NCBI RefSeq assembly: GCF_001077535.1
Contig: NZ_CP011968.1
Span: 186,001 to 250,000 of the forward strand
Reading direction: 5' to 3'
DNA length: 64,000 nt
Source: Clostridioides difficile ATCC 9689 = DSM 1296
GTDB lineage: Bacteria > Bacillota > Clostridia > Peptostreptococcales > Peptostreptococcaceae
Below are positions 55,438 to 64,000 of this stretch, in pieces. The first letter of the stretch is position 1; each line of letters begins with the position of its first letter. The notes under the pieces are model-generated. The model was not told the DNA's origin. It worked only from the letters and a program-made list of their open reading frames with translations, and did not search any database. The translations under genes and the position numbers were made by a program.

Positions 55438-56638
55438 TGCAGCTGGTATAAATGCAGTAAAAACATTAAGAGAATTAGATAAAGATTCAAATATAGTAGT
55501 AATTTCTAAAGATGAAAACGTATACTCAAGATGTATGTTGCATCACGTTATATCTGAACACAGAACTTTAAAACAAATAAATTTTGTTGATGAAGATTTT
55601 ATGGAGCAAAATAATGTAAAATGGATTGCAGGTAAGACTGTTAAAGGTATAGACATAAATAAAAAGGTAGTTCAGACAGAAGACATTACTGTAAATTATG
55701 ATAAACTTTTAATAGCTACAGGTGCATCTTCTGCTATTCCTCCTATAAAAAATTTAAGAGATGGAAATTTTGTATATTCTGTGAGAAACATAGATGATAT
55801 TTATAAAATAAAAGAAAAAGCACAAAATTCTAAAAATGTAGTTATAATAGGTGCTGGTTTAGTTGGTATAGATGCATTAGTGGGATTATTTAAATATGAG
55901 CAGTTAAATATTTCTGTAGCTTTTATGGAAAAGTACATTTTAGATAGACAATTGGATGAATATACAGCATCAGTGTATGAAAATAAGTTCAAAGAAAAAG
56001 GTGTAAAATTTTACCCAAGTGCATCAATACAAGAAATTGTATTGGATAACAGTAAGAATGTTACAGGTGTTGCATTTTCAAATGGTGAAGTTTTAGATGC
56101 AGACATGGTAATTGTAGCTACAGGGGTTAAACCAAATGCTGACTTTTTAGATGGAACAGGAATAGAATATGATAGAGGTATAATAATAGATGATATGTGC
56201 CAAACAACACAAAAAGACATATATGCAGCAGGAGATGTTGTAGGTAAAAATGCTATTTGGCCTCTGGCAGTAAAGCAAGGAATTGTAGCTGCCTATAATA
56301 TGGTTGGAAAAGATAAGAAGATAGAAGATGAATTTGCTTTTAAAAATAGTATGAATTTCATGGATATACCAACTATTTCTATAGGAATGAATACACCTGT
56401 AGATGATAGCTATAAAGTATTAACCAGACATGGAATTAATGATTATAAAAAGTTTGTTTTTAAAGATAATGTAATCTATGGAGCAGTTATACAAGGAGAT
56501 ATTTCATATGTAGGTGTATTAACTTATTTAATAAAAAATAAAGTTGAAATATATGATTTAGAAAATAGGATATTTGATATATGTTATGCAGACTTTTTTA
56601 ATATAAAAGAAAATGGAGAATTTTGTTATAGTGTATAG
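55412..56638 (+). CDS. FAD/NAD(P)-dependent oxidoreductase of the CODH operon
   Basis: 408 residues with an N-terminal FAD site (VVLGASAAGINAVKTLRELD), a central NAD(P)-binding site (VVIIGAGLVGIDALVGLF) and a C-terminal FAD motif (QKDIYAAGDV). It belongs to the rubredoxin reductase/NADH oxidase family; YSRCMLHHVI places a Cys near residue 42, as in CoA-disulfide-type members. In CODH-CooF-oxidoreductase clusters this flavoprotein links ferredoxin electrons to NAD(P). ATG 55412 follows GGAGG at a normal distance; an adjacent ATG at 55409 is closer. Confidence 0.9.
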   Translation: MNYVVLGASAAGINAVKTLRELDKDSNIVVISKDENVYSRCMLHHVISEHRTLKQINFVDEDFMEQNNVKWIAGKTVKGIDINKKVVQTEDITVNYDKLLIATGASSAIPPIKNLRDGNFVYSVRNIDDIYKIKEKAQNSKNVVIIGAGLVGIDALVGLFKYEQLNISVAFMEKYILDRQLDEYTASVYENKFKEKGVKFYPSASIQEIVLDNSKNVTGVAFSNGEVLDADMVIVATGVKPNADFLDGTGIEYDRGIIIDDMCQTTQKDIYAAGDVVGKNAIWPLAVKQGIVAAYNMVGKDKKIEDEFAFKNSMNFMDIPTISIGMNTPVDDSYKVLTRHGINDYKKFVFKDNVIYGAVIQGDISYVGVLTYLIKNKVEIYDLENRIFDICYADFFNIKENGEFCYSV

Positions 56639-56678
56639 TATATACGTGGAGTAAGGTTTATAAATACAGTAAATCAAT

Positions 56679-56740
56679 AAATAGAGTTATTCTAAAATAA
56701 GAAAAATGACAAATCTTATTTAGAAATAGCTCTATTTTTT
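56679..56740. terminator. Terminator of the CODH operon, shared with cfa
   Basis: AATAGAGTTATTCTAAAATAAG pairs with CTTATTTAGAAATAGCTCTATT over about 22 bp with small mismatches, with T6 on the 3' side. Confidence 0.87.
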
Positions 56741-56776
56741 GTAATTAAATTTAAATTATATTCAATTTGTAAAATA

Positions 56777-57964
56777 TTATTTTGAACAATTATACATATA
56801 CTCTCTAGTTAGAGGTAAATCATTTTTTATACCTTTAGTGAAAAGTATTTGATGTATATCTATAATACCAGTGTTGAAAGCAGCAGCACAAGAACAAAGG
56901 TATAAATCCCACATTCTTATAAACTTATCATCAAACATTTCTTTAATCTTTGGAAGATTCTCAGAGAAATTTTTTTGCCAGTATAGTAAGGTTTTTACAT
57001 AATGTAATCTTAGACTTTCTACGTCTATAGTATGATATTTGTAATCACTACAAATATGTATCATTTCTCTTAGGCTAGGAATAACTCCTCCTGGGAAAAT
57101 ATATTTTTTTATCCAAGGGTCTCCATAAGATTCCTGCAATCCACTTATATAGTGAAGTAAAAACAATCCACCATCTTTTAAAACAGCATTTACGTTTTTA
57201 ATGAAAAGTTCATAGTTTTCTCTACCAACATGTTCAAGCATCCCAACGCTTACAACTCTATCAAACATAAGGTCTGATTTTTTTAATTCTCTATAGTCCA
57301 TAAGTCTTACCTCAAGATAGTCTTGAAGGTTCTCTTCTTTAATTCTTGTGTTAAATTCCTTAAATTGCTCTTCGCTAAGTGTAATTCCAACGCCGTGAAT
57401 TTTATATTTTTTTGCAGCTTCTATTAGTAAAAATCCCCAACCACAACCAATATCGAGAAGGCTCATACCTTCCTCTAAATTTAGTTTAGTTAATATGTGG
57501 TGAACTTTATTGACTTGAGCATCATAAAGAGTATCATTATCATTTCTAAAGTATGCACAAGAATAACTAAGTGTCTTATCTAACCATAAGCTATAAAAAT
57601 CGTTGCCAATGTCATAGTGGGCATGTATTTCTTTCTTTTGATGTCTCATTGAATTTGATGAGTGCAATAGATGTTTTACAGCTGAATTATCAATATTGAA
57701 TTTGTCTATTTGTTTTAAAAGTAGATTTAAAGTTAAGAATAAATCTCCCTCAACTTCAATGTCTCTATTTATGTAGGCTTCTCCAAGTGCTAAAGATGTA
57801 CTTTTTAATAGTTCAGACTTGCTAATATCATTATTTACTATAACTTTGAACTGAGGGGAGCCCTCTCCAATTAGAAATTCTTCCTCATCTTTAAGCCTAA
57901 CTAGAAATGGTGTTTCACCAAATCTCTCTAAATAGTCTTTTAAAAAATTTTTTGTAATATTCAT
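56777..57964 (-). CDS. cfa: Cyclopropane-fatty-acyl-phospholipid synthase family methyltransferase
   Basis: 395 residues. The SAM-binding motif is SLLDIGCGWGFLLIEA, followed by GITLSEEQFKEF and the Cfa hallmarks HAHYDIGNDFYSLWLD, LSYSCAYF and SVGMLEHVG, with the C-terminal FIFPGGVIPS. It methylenates unsaturated acyl chains in membrane phospholipids, giving cyclopropane fatty acids. The N-terminal 100 residues form the lipid-binding domain seen in bacterial Cfa. The ATG at the 57964 end follows AAGGAG, and a strong promoter lies just upstream. Confidence 0.93.
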   Translation of the reverse strand: MNITKNFLKDYLERFGETPFLVRLKDEEEFLIGEGSPQFKVIVNNDISKSELLKSTSLALGEAYINRDIEVEGDLFLTLNLLLKQIDKFNIDNSAVKHLLHSSNSMRHQKKEIHAHYDIGNDFYSLWLDKTLSYSCAYFRNDNDTLYDAQVNKVHHILTKLNLEEGMSLLDIGCGWGFLLIEAAKKYKIHGVGITLSEEQFKEFNTRIKEENLQDYLEVRLMDYRELKKSDLMFDRVVSVGMLEHVGRENYELFIKNVNAVLKDGGLFLLHYISGLQESYGDPWIKKYIFPGGVIPSLREMIHICSDYKYHTIDVESLRLHYVKTLLYWQKNFSENLPKIKEMFDDKFIRMWDLYLCSCAAAFNTGIIDIHQILFTKGIKNDLPLTREYMYNCSK

Positions 57965-58015
57965 ATTACCAGCTCCTTCTAATGTAAATCCAGTAAGTTT
58001 CCCTGCTTAAAATAT

Positions 58016-58043
58016 ATTATAGTCCTTTTTTTAAAAAAGTAAA
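58016..58043 (-). promoter_or_regulatory. Promoter of cfa
   Basis: On the minus strand TTTACT, a 16-nt spacer and a perfect TATAAT. The 5' leader would be about 45 nt to the cfa start. Confidence 0.7.
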
Positions 58044-58238
58044 ATTTTTTCAATAAATTTTTTATTTAAAGGAAATTTATTTTTTATAAAGAAATTTCAT
58101 GTTGTAGTATATTTTTTGCTTATAAATTTTGGTACTGGATATAATATTAAACTGTTAATGATATAATAAATTTAATCTATAAAGTAAATAAAATTTTGTA
58201 ATAAATAGTTAAAGCTATTTTATAAGGAGATATGTAGG

Positions 58239-59063
58239 ATGGAAGTATATGCTTTGGTTGGGTCAAGTGGCACAGGGAAGAGCTTTAAGGCTTTAGAGTT
58301 CGCATATGAAAATGATATAGAATATATAATCGATGATGGGATTTTAATATACAAAAACAAGGTTTTAGCTGGGATATCGGCAAAACAAGCAAATACTACT
58401 ATAGAAGCAGTTAAAAGGGCTATTTTTTATAATTTGGAGCATAGAGAAGAAGTTAGAGAAGCAATTAAAAAAGAAAATATAAGAAAAATTCTTATTATTG
58501 GGACATCAAAAAAAATGGTTAATCAAATTGTAGAGAGATTGTCAATTGGAAGGGTCTGTAAGTTTATAAATATACAAGATATAAGTACTAAATATGAGAT
58601 AGAAATAGCAAAACAAGCTAGAAAAGAAGGAAATCATGTAATTCCTGTTCCAGCAGTTGAGATAAAAAGTATGGCAAGTGGTCTTAGTATAAATTCTTTG
58701 AAGAGACTTTTTAGAAAAGGAAATAATAGGAATATGGTAGTTTTAGAAAAAACAATTATAAGACCAACTTTTAGTTATATAGGAAAGTTTTATATTAGTG
58801 CTGATGTAATTAAACAGATTATTGAATATGAAGTATACAACTTTGGAAGCATTGATAGAATAAATAAAATCAATATAGAGAATTGCAATAATTTTATGAA
58901 TATTTTTGTAAGTATAAATATCAATGATTTAGAAACTATAAAAAAAATTGAAGACATACAACAGACAATAAAAAAGTCTATTGAGAAAATGACTTTAGTT
59001 AATGTACAAAAAATAGATATTAACATTCATAAAATTAAAAAAATAAACTTCCTCCAATGTTAA
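58239..59063 (+). CDS. P-loop NTPase with C-terminal Asp23/Gls24-like region
   Basis: 274 residues. The N-terminal half is a nucleotide-binding domain with Walker A VGSSGTGKSFKAL (residues 7-19), then an alpha/beta core (IRKILIIGTSKKMVNQIVERL). From about residue 165 there is EKTIIRPTFSYIGKFYISADVIKQIIEYEV followed by IFVSININDLETIKKIEDIQQTIKKSIEKMT, a pattern like the Asp23 family of envelope-stress proteins. I do not recognise a named gene. The gene is alone between cfa (divergent) and gluD, with AAGGAG ahead of its ATG. The nucleotide-binding half is certain; the Asp23 assignment is by pattern only. Confidence 0.75.
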   Translation: MEVYALVGSSGTGKSFKALEFAYENDIEYIIDDGILIYKNKVLAGISAKQANTTIEAVKRAIFYNLEHREEVREAIKKENIRKILIIGTSKKMVNQIVERLSIGRVCKFINIQDISTKYEIEIAKQARKEGNHVIPVPAVEIKSMASGLSINSLKRLFRKGNNRNMVVLEKTIIRPTFSYIGKFYISADVIKQIIEYEVYNFGSIDRINKINIENCNNFMNIFVSININDLETIKKIEDIQQTIKKSIEKMTLVNVQKIDINIHKIKKINFLQC

Positions 59064-59105
59064 AAAATAAACTGAGAAAATGATATACTAATTTGCAATA
59101 AAGTG

Positions 59106-59114
59106 TGCTATAAT
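59106..59114 (+). promoter_or_regulatory. Extended -10 promoter of gluD
   Basis: TGCTATAAT is an extended -10 element (TGnTATAAT). No good -35 is seen at the standard distance. It lies about 80 nt upstream of the gluD start. Confidence 0.65.
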
Positions 59115-59191
59115 TAAACTGTAAATTTAGGAAATGGTTTTTTCTAAATGGAGTATACATAATTATAACGTATTTATAAGGGGGCTTTCAA

Positions 59192-60457
59192 ATGTCAGGA
59201 AAAGATGTAAATGTCTTCGAGATGGCGCAATCTCAAGTAAAAAATGCATGTGATAAATTAGGTATGGAACCAGCAGTTTATGAATTATTAAAAGAACCTA
59301 TGAGAGTTATAGAGGTTTCAATTCCAGTAAAAATGGATGATGGTTCTATAAAAACTTTTAAAGGATTTAGATCACAACATAATGATGCAGTAGGGCCAAC
59401 AAAAGGTGGAATAAGATTCCATCAAAATGTTTCAAGAGACGAAGTAAAAGCTTTATCTATATGGATGACTTTCAAGTGTTCTGTAACAGGTATACCATAT
59501 GGTGGAGGTAAAGGTGGAATAATAGTAGATCCATCAACTTTATCTCAAGGTGAATTAGAAAGATTAAGTAGAGGATACATAGATGGAATATATAAATTAA
59601 TAGGTGAGAAAGTTGACGTTCCTGCACCAGACGTAAATACTAATGGTCAAATAATGTCTTGGATGGTTGATGAGTACAATAAATTAACTGGACAAAGTTC
59701 TATAGGTGTTATAACTGGTAAGCCAGTTGAATTTGGTGGTTCTTTAGGAAGAACAGCTGCTACTGGATTTGGTGTTGCTGTTACAGCAAGAGAAGCTGCT
59801 GCTAAATTAGGAATAGATATGAAAAAAGCTAAAATAGCTGTTCAAGGTATAGGAAACGTTGGTTCTTATACAGTTCTTAACTGTGAAAAACTTGGTGGTA
59901 CTGTTGTAGCTATGGCTGAATGGTGTAAATCAGAAGGTTCTTATGCTATATACAATGAAAATGGTTTAGATGGTCAAGCTATGTTAGATTATATGAAAGA
60001 ACATGGTAACTTATTAAACTTCCCAGGAGCTAAGAGAATATCTTTAGAAGAGTTCTGGGCTTCAGATGTTGATATAGTAATACCAGCTGCATTAGAAAAC
60101 TCTATAACTAAAGAAGTTGCTGAATCTATAAAAGCTAAATTAGTTTGTGAGGCTGCTAATGGACCAACTACTCCAGAGGCTGATGAAGTATTTGCTGAAA
60201 GAGGAATAGTTCTTACTCCAGATATATTAACTAATGCTGGTGGAGTTACAGTTTCTTACTTTGAGTGGGTACAAAACTTATATGGATACTACTGGTCAGA
60301 AGAAGAAGTAGAGCAAAAAGAAGAAATAGCTATGGTTAAAGCATTTGAATCTATTTGGAAAATCAAAGAAGAGTACAATGTTACAATGAGAGAAGCTGCT
60401 TACATGCATTCAATTAAGAAAGTTGCTGAAGCTATGAAATTAAGAGGATGGTACTAA
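59192..60457 (+). CDS. gluD: NAD-specific glutamate dehydrogenase
   Basis: 421 residues of the hexameric GDH family. Substrate-site motifs are GGIRFHQNVSRDEVKALSIWMTFK, with the conserved Lys residues, and IPYGGGKGGI with the active-site Lys, then PAPDVNTNGQIMSWM (catalytic Asp). The NAD fold has VQGIGNVGSYTV. It interconverts glutamate and 2-oxoglutarate with NAD+, a main entry of amino-acid nitrogen. In C. difficile the enzyme is abundant and known as the GDH antigen used in diagnosis. The strong AAGGGGG site, extended -10 promoter and more regulated codon choice (many GCT, GGT) suit high expression. Confidence 0.97.
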   Translation: MSGKDVNVFEMAQSQVKNACDKLGMEPAVYELLKEPMRVIEVSIPVKMDDGSIKTFKGFRSQHNDAVGPTKGGIRFHQNVSRDEVKALSIWMTFKCSVTGIPYGGGKGGIIVDPSTLSQGELERLSRGYIDGIYKLIGEKVDVPAPDVNTNGQIMSWMVDEYNKLTGQSSIGVITGKPVEFGGSLGRTAATGFGVAVTAREAAAKLGIDMKKAKIAVQGIGNVGSYTVLNCEKLGGTVVAMAEWCKSEGSYAIYNENGLDGQAMLDYMKEHGNLLNFPGAKRISLEEFWASDVDIVIPAALENSITKEVAESIKAKLVCEAANGPTTPEADEVFAERGIVLTPDILTNAGGVTVSYFEWVQNLYGYYWSEEEVEQKEEIAMVKAFESIWKIKEEYNVTMREAAYMHSIKKVAEAMKLRGWY

Positions 60458-60500
60458 GATTTACTCTTAATAAATAATAGGATATAATTATTTAAGATAT

Positions 60501-60530
60501 AAAGGGGCTGTACATAGTACAGCCCTTAAA
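60501..60530 (+). terminator. Terminator of gluD
   Basis: AGGGGCTGTAC / GTACAGCCCTT is an 11-bp near-perfect stem with a 3-nt loop, followed by a short TTAAATTA tail. Confidence 0.75.
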
Positions 60531-60606
60531 TTATGTGGCTTACAATGAAGTAAGCTATTTTTGTTTTAACTTATAAAGAACTTGATAAATTATGTAATTT
60601 AGAATG

Positions 60607-61258
60607 TATTTTTTACCACCACATGATTACAAATTAGAGGAGTTAGATTGAATTTTTAGACATGAACTTATGCATTTTAAAAGCAAAGACTTTCATTTAA
60701 AGTATCTAGTATTATTTTTAAAAATAGTATATTGGTTTAATCCATTTATATATAATGGAAAAATATATGGATTTGGATTGTGAATTTTATTGTGATGAGA
60801 GAGTTTTAAAAAATTGTACTGTACAACAAAAGCAAGAATATGCTCTAACTATTGTAAATTCAATGAAAAGAGGTACAAATTTTTCAAATAAATTTGTAGC
60901 TGGATTAAATAAACAATCTGATATTAGAAAAAGAGTAATAAACATGTTCAGTGAAAAATATAAAAATGGTATCTTAATGGCTTTGATTATAAGCTTGTTT
61001 TCTTCTATTACATTTTTTAAATTCGATTCAACTAGTATTATTGAAGAGAATGATTTCTTAGAGAGGTCAAGATATACGTTTGAAGGAAGGCAAGAAGACG
61101 TGTTTGTAACAATAGATTTTATATATGCAGATGCACCTATAAAACTTAGAAAAGAGCATGAAGAAAACTGTAGAGTCAATGGAATAGTACCAAAAGATTC
61201 AGATTCAATAGAAATTATTCCTAGATTTTATAAAGATTGTATGGATTTAAAAAAATAA
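60607..61258 (+). pseudogene. Truncated, nonsense- and frameshift-bearing M56 (BlaR1-like) peptidase copy
   Basis: From 60607 the translated sequence FLPPHDYKLEELD-stop-IFRHELMHFKSKD aligns with the intact paralogue at 61588-62727 (LLPPHEYKLKELDWIFRHELMHFKSRD). A W-to-stop change (TGG to TGA at 60649-60651) and, about 100 nt later, loss of two bases in an AT repeat break the frame. From ATG 60755 the downstream frame is open for 167 residues (DLDCEFYCDERVLK...), so a C-terminal fragment could still be made. The membrane-anchored N-terminal half is missing. The HELMH zinc site is upstream of the break and not translated with the remainder. This is a decayed tandem duplicate. Confidence 0.85.
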
Positions 61259-61587
61259 GTTAGACTTAATATTGATGTTGATATTATGAATTTTTTATAT
61301 TTAAGCAATTGAAAATTTTATTATAGATTCAATTTTATACGTGTTTAAGTATGAAATTTATAGATAGTTGAAATAATTAAATATGATTGATGCATAGGAA
61401 TCATTACTAAGCTATAATTAATTATAGGGGAGTTTAAATAAATTATGAGTTACACAATTATAAAATGATAAAAATAGTTATCTGTTACAAAAAATGTATC
61501 TTTTTAATTAATAAAGATAATATGAAAACTTAAAAGGCAAATAAACTTAAACATAAAATACTCTTAAATAAGATAGGAGAAAAATGT
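61259..61587. other. Gene-free AT-rich stretch
   Basis: No gene or clear structure was seen between the M56 remnant and the intact copy, except the AGGAG ribosome site of the next gene near its right end. It may hold the promoter of the intact copy. Confidence 0.4.
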
Positions 61588-62727
61588 ATGTCTAACTTTA
61601 TTCTAAATGGGATTTTTAGAACAGTTATAGTAAGTAGTCTAAGCATTCTTATGATATTGATTTTCAAGAAAAATGTATTTAAAAGATTTAGCAAAAAATT
61701 TAATTATTATATATGGATGATAGTTGTTATTAAATTATTTTTACCATTTACATATTATACTTTTACAATAAATATCTTGAGAAGTAAAAAACACATTAAT
61801 ATTAATAACATAAATTTAGAGGGATTTAATAATGTTTCAACTATAAGTAATAATATTATATTGTACACTTGGATTATAACTGTAGTAGTTTATTTAATTT
61901 ACACTATATTTAAATATATAAAACTTAAAAATTTAATAAATGACTTATCTTATGATGTTGATGATGGAGAGATTGTAAATCTTTATAAAAATATATTAGA
62001 AGAATTTAATATAACAAAAGATATAAAACTCAAATACTCTTATGAAGTTGAAACACCAGCATTTTTTAATTCATGTGTGCTTTTGCCACCACATGAGTAT
62101 AAATTGAAAGAGTTAGACTGGATTTTTAGACATGAGCTTATGCATTTTAAGAGTAGGGACCTTTATTTAAAATATGTAATCCTGTTTTTAAAAACAGTAT
62201 ATTGGTTTAATCCATTTATATATATAATGGATAAACATATAGATTTAGATTGTGAACTTTATTGTGATGAAAGAGTTTTAAAAAATCGAAATTCAGATGA
62301 AAAAAAGGATTATGCTTTAACAATTCTAAATGCAATGAGAAAAGGTTCAAATACTTCAAATAAATTTATAGCTGGACTCCATAAGCAATCTGATATTAAA
62401 AAGAGAGTTATGAATATGTTTAATGAAAAGTACAAGAATGGTATATTAATGGCATTAACTTTATGTTTATTATCTTCTATTACTTTTTTGAAGGTTAATT
62501 CAACGAGTATTGTTAATCTTAATATATTGCCTAAATATGATATGGAGAAGCTACATGTTTTTAGAGGAAGTGTTACACTTTTAGAATTTACATATGCAGA
62601 TGCTCCTGAAAATGTTAAAAAAGAACATAAAAGAATGTATGAAGCAATGGGATTGATTCCTAAAGACTCTGATAAAATAAGCTTTGGTGTAAAATACTAT
62701 GACAAGTTGAACAATTTATTAAGATAG
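61588..62727 (+). CDS. M56 family (BlaR1/MecR1-like) membrane metallopeptidase
   Basis: 379 residues with membrane helices near 10-28, 38-58 and 88-108, then the zinc-protease motif FRHELMHFKSRD (about residue 190), a further membrane segment (LFLKTVYWFNPFIYIM), and DCELYCDERVLK, which supplies the third zinc ligand. A membrane helix near 290-310 is followed by a short 70-residue end. BlaR1/MecR1 sensors carry a penicillin-binding C-terminal domain of about 250 residues; this protein lacks it, so it is probably not a beta-lactam sensor. No BlaI-like repressor is near. The ATG follows AGGAGA. Confidence 0.85.
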   Translation: MSNFILNGIFRTVIVSSLSILMILIFKKNVFKRFSKKFNYYIWMIVVIKLFLPFTYYTFTINILRSKKHININNINLEGFNNVSTISNNIILYTWIITVVVYLIYTIFKYIKLKNLINDLSYDVDDGEIVNLYKNILEEFNITKDIKLKYSYEVETPAFFNSCVLLPPHEYKLKELDWIFRHELMHFKSRDLYLKYVILFLKTVYWFNPFIYIMDKHIDLDCELYCDERVLKNRNSDEKKDYALTILNAMRKGSNTSNKFIAGLHKQSDIKKRVMNMFNEKYKNGILMALTLCLLSSITFLKVNSTSIVNLNILPKYDMEKLHVFRGSVTLLEFTYADAPENVKKEHKRMYEAMGLIPKDSDKISFGVKYYDKLNNLLR

Positions 62728-62888
62728 ATATTTATATAATAGCAAATAGCTGAAACTTAAAAGAATTTAAAAGTAAGTATTCACAAAAGTCCTAAAGAAA
62801 GTATTAATAATTATATTCAATTGTAAAAAATTTCACAAAACAACCAACTTTTATAGTTATTTCATCAAAAAATATACGCCATATAAAA

Positions 62889-62924
62889 GCGCATAAAAAA
62901 ACACATAAAACAATATTTATGCGC
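62889..62924. repeat. Inverted repeat upstream of the cell-wall hydrolase
   Basis: GCGCATAAA / TTTATGCGC is a perfect 9-bp inverted repeat with an 18-nt spacer, about 275 nt before the hydrolase start. It is the only GC-containing structure in the 470-bp gap 62728-63197, which otherwise is AT-rich with no gene seen. Confidence 0.45.
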
Positions 62925-63197
62925 ACTTTAACCTCGAATGGTACAAAATTCTTTACTTTTACAGACCCATATTATATAATTAAGTAAATAATGTATATTT
63001 AGGTGACATATTGGATAAGCTAATTTATTTATTTTATTAATATAATAATACTATAAAAGTTATATAAAGTGGTTTACAAAAAAGTTACAGATAGAGCTTT
63101 TATTAATGTATTGTGTATTAGTATTTTATCCTTAGGTACACTTCACCTACAAAATAGAATCATAAGATAATTATGGGAAAATTTTAGGAGGTTTATC

Positions 63198-64000
63198 GTG
63201 AAGAAAAAGATATTAATACCAGTATTTGCATCAGTTATGGCATTATCAGTAAGTTCAATTGTAAATGCAGATGAAGTAAATGATTCATCTCAAAATAAGG
63301 ATGATAAAACAAATACTGAATTAAATTTAGGTGAATATAAAGAAGTAAAATATAAAGTTGCAAAAATAAAAGATGGAGTAGCTATAAAGATAAGAGAAGA
63401 AGGTCAAGTTCAAAACATAGCTTATTCTGGAGATGAATTTACGGTTTTAGGAACTCAAGGAGAATGGGTTAAGGTTAAAGTTGAAGATGGCGAAGGTTGG
63501 TTAGCTACTAGATATGTAGATATATCTGAAGGTGTAGGATATACTAACGCTGATAAAGTAAACTTAAGAAAAGATAAGAGTGAAAGTTCAGAAGTAATTG
63601 AAGAGCTGGAAAAAGGAAGTTCTTTATTGGTTTTGGAAGATAATGGAGATTGGTTAAAAGTTAAAGATGGGGAAACAGAAGGATATGTAAAATCATCTTA
63701 TATATCTGATAAAGCTCCTGTAATAGAAGAGCCACAAGTAAACCCAAGTATTGACCAAAATGTAGATTCTACAAATAATAATCAACAAAACAATGCAAAT
63801 ACTAATCAACAAAATAATAATTCAAATGTGCCAACAGCTAACTCTAATGCAGTTCAAGCTGTACTTAACTTGGCATATTCTAAGCAAGGTTGTCCATATG
63901 TTTGGGGAGCAGAAGGACCAAACACTTTTGACTGTTCTGGATTTACACAATATGTGTATAGAAATGCAGTAGGAAAGAATATACCAAGAACATCTAAAGC
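63198..64000 (+). CDS. SH3b / NlpC-P60 cell-wall hydrolase, 3' end outside window
   Basis: A GTG start at 63198 follows TAGGAGG. The product begins with a signal peptide (KKKILIPVFASVMALSVSSIVNA, cleavage about residue 24), then two SH3_3 domains (about 50-115 and 118-175, with YTNADKVNLRKDKSE and WLKVKDGETEGYVKSSYI), and an Asn/Gln-rich linker (about 180-215). The NlpC/P60 domain starts there, with YVWGAEGPNTFDCSGFTQYVY; the Cys is the nucleophile. The window ends before the catalytic His. The enzyme cuts stem peptides of peptidoglycan and is likely secreted and wall-bound. Confidence 0.93.
   Translation, partial: MKKKILIPVFASVMALSVSSIVNADEVNDSSQNKDDKTNTELNLGEYKEVKYKVAKIKDGVAIKIREEGQVQNIAYSGDEFTVLGTQGEWVKVKVEDGEGWLATRYVDISEGVGYTNADKVNLRKDKSESSEVIEELEKGSSLLVLEDNGDWLKVKDGETEGYVKSSYISDKAPVIEEPQVNPSIDQNVDSTNNNQQNNANTNQQNNNSNVPTANSNAVQAVLNLAYSKQGCPYVWGAEGPNTFDCSGFTQYVYRNAVGKNIPRTSK

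Noticed and set aside
59100-59130. TTGCAA as the -35 of gluD.
   Set aside because: It is only 10 nt from the -10 TATAAT, too short for sigma-A; the extended -10 TGCTATAAT explains the promoter better.
60755-61258. An intact 167-residue protein gene downstream of gluD.
   Set aside because: It is only the C-terminal part of a broken M56 paralogue; upstream homologous sequence with a nonsense codon and a frameshift shows it is a pseudogene fragment.
1-64000. CRISPR arrays, tRNA or rRNA genes, insertion sequences, prophage or integrase genes.
   Set aside because: None was recognised: no regularly spaced identical repeats, no cloverleaf-like conserved blocks, no transposase or integrase motifs in any likely gene.

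Overview
The window is low-GC, AT-rich Firmicute DNA that matches Clostridioides difficile. The diagnostic genes are the p-hydroxyphenylacetate decarboxylase operon hpdBCA (p-cresol formation), the glutamate dehydrogenase gene gluD, a monofunctional CO dehydrogenase cluster, rex, and the order hpf-secA-prfB-tex. Nearly all genes have strong AGGAGG-type ribosome binding sites. The species call is from recognition, not from a search.

Layout. (1) 1-7.3 kb: an operon with a PRD-type activator (5' end outside the window), a lactose/cellobiose-family PTS (EIIA, EIIB, EIIC), an orphan N-terminal GrdB-like domain, a glycosylasparaginase, an M20 dipeptidase and a CutC-family protein. It reads as a salvage pathway, possibly for GlcNAc-asparagine. 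(2) 7.3-21 kb: core genes hpf, secA, prfB (with its programmed frameshift), tex, an amidohydrolase, an FMN riboswitch with ribU, a DUF4116-repeat protein and the tsaE-tsaB-rimI-tsaD cluster. Upstream of hpf lies a compact cluster of DnaA boxes. (3) 21-25.2 kb: hpdBCA. (4) 25.5-39.4 kb: an accessory zone with two convergent CPBP intramembrane proteases, a 1.1 kb gene-poor stretch, a VOC protein, the wreck of a radical-SAM peptide maturase beside a MacB-type ABC exporter and a protease fragment, then a two-component system with a second MacB-type exporter. (5) 39.5-45.2 kb: a broken cvfB, then an amino-acid permease and M20 amidohydrolase operon behind a sigma-54 promoter and its enhancer-binding regulator. 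(6) 45.6-51.5 kb: Crp/Fnr regulator, ABC-F plus MATE pair, rex, an FmdE-like protein and a ferredoxin. (7) 51.8-64 kb: CapA-like lipoprotein, cooS-cooF-oxidoreductase, cfa, a P-loop/Asp23-like fusion, gluD, a decayed and an intact copy of an M56 peptidase, and the start of an SH3/NlpC-P60 cell-wall hydrolase that runs off the right edge.

How the parts fit. Redox and one-carbon metabolism (rex, cooS cluster, ferredoxin, gluD), amino-acid fermentation (hpdBCA, amidohydrolase/permease) and peptide or sugar salvage dominate, as expected for a Stickland-fermenting gut anaerobe. Four loci show decay: the radical-SAM maturase, a possible subtilase fragment, cvfB and the first M56 copy. No rRNA, tRNA, CRISPR array, insertion sequence or prophage was seen.
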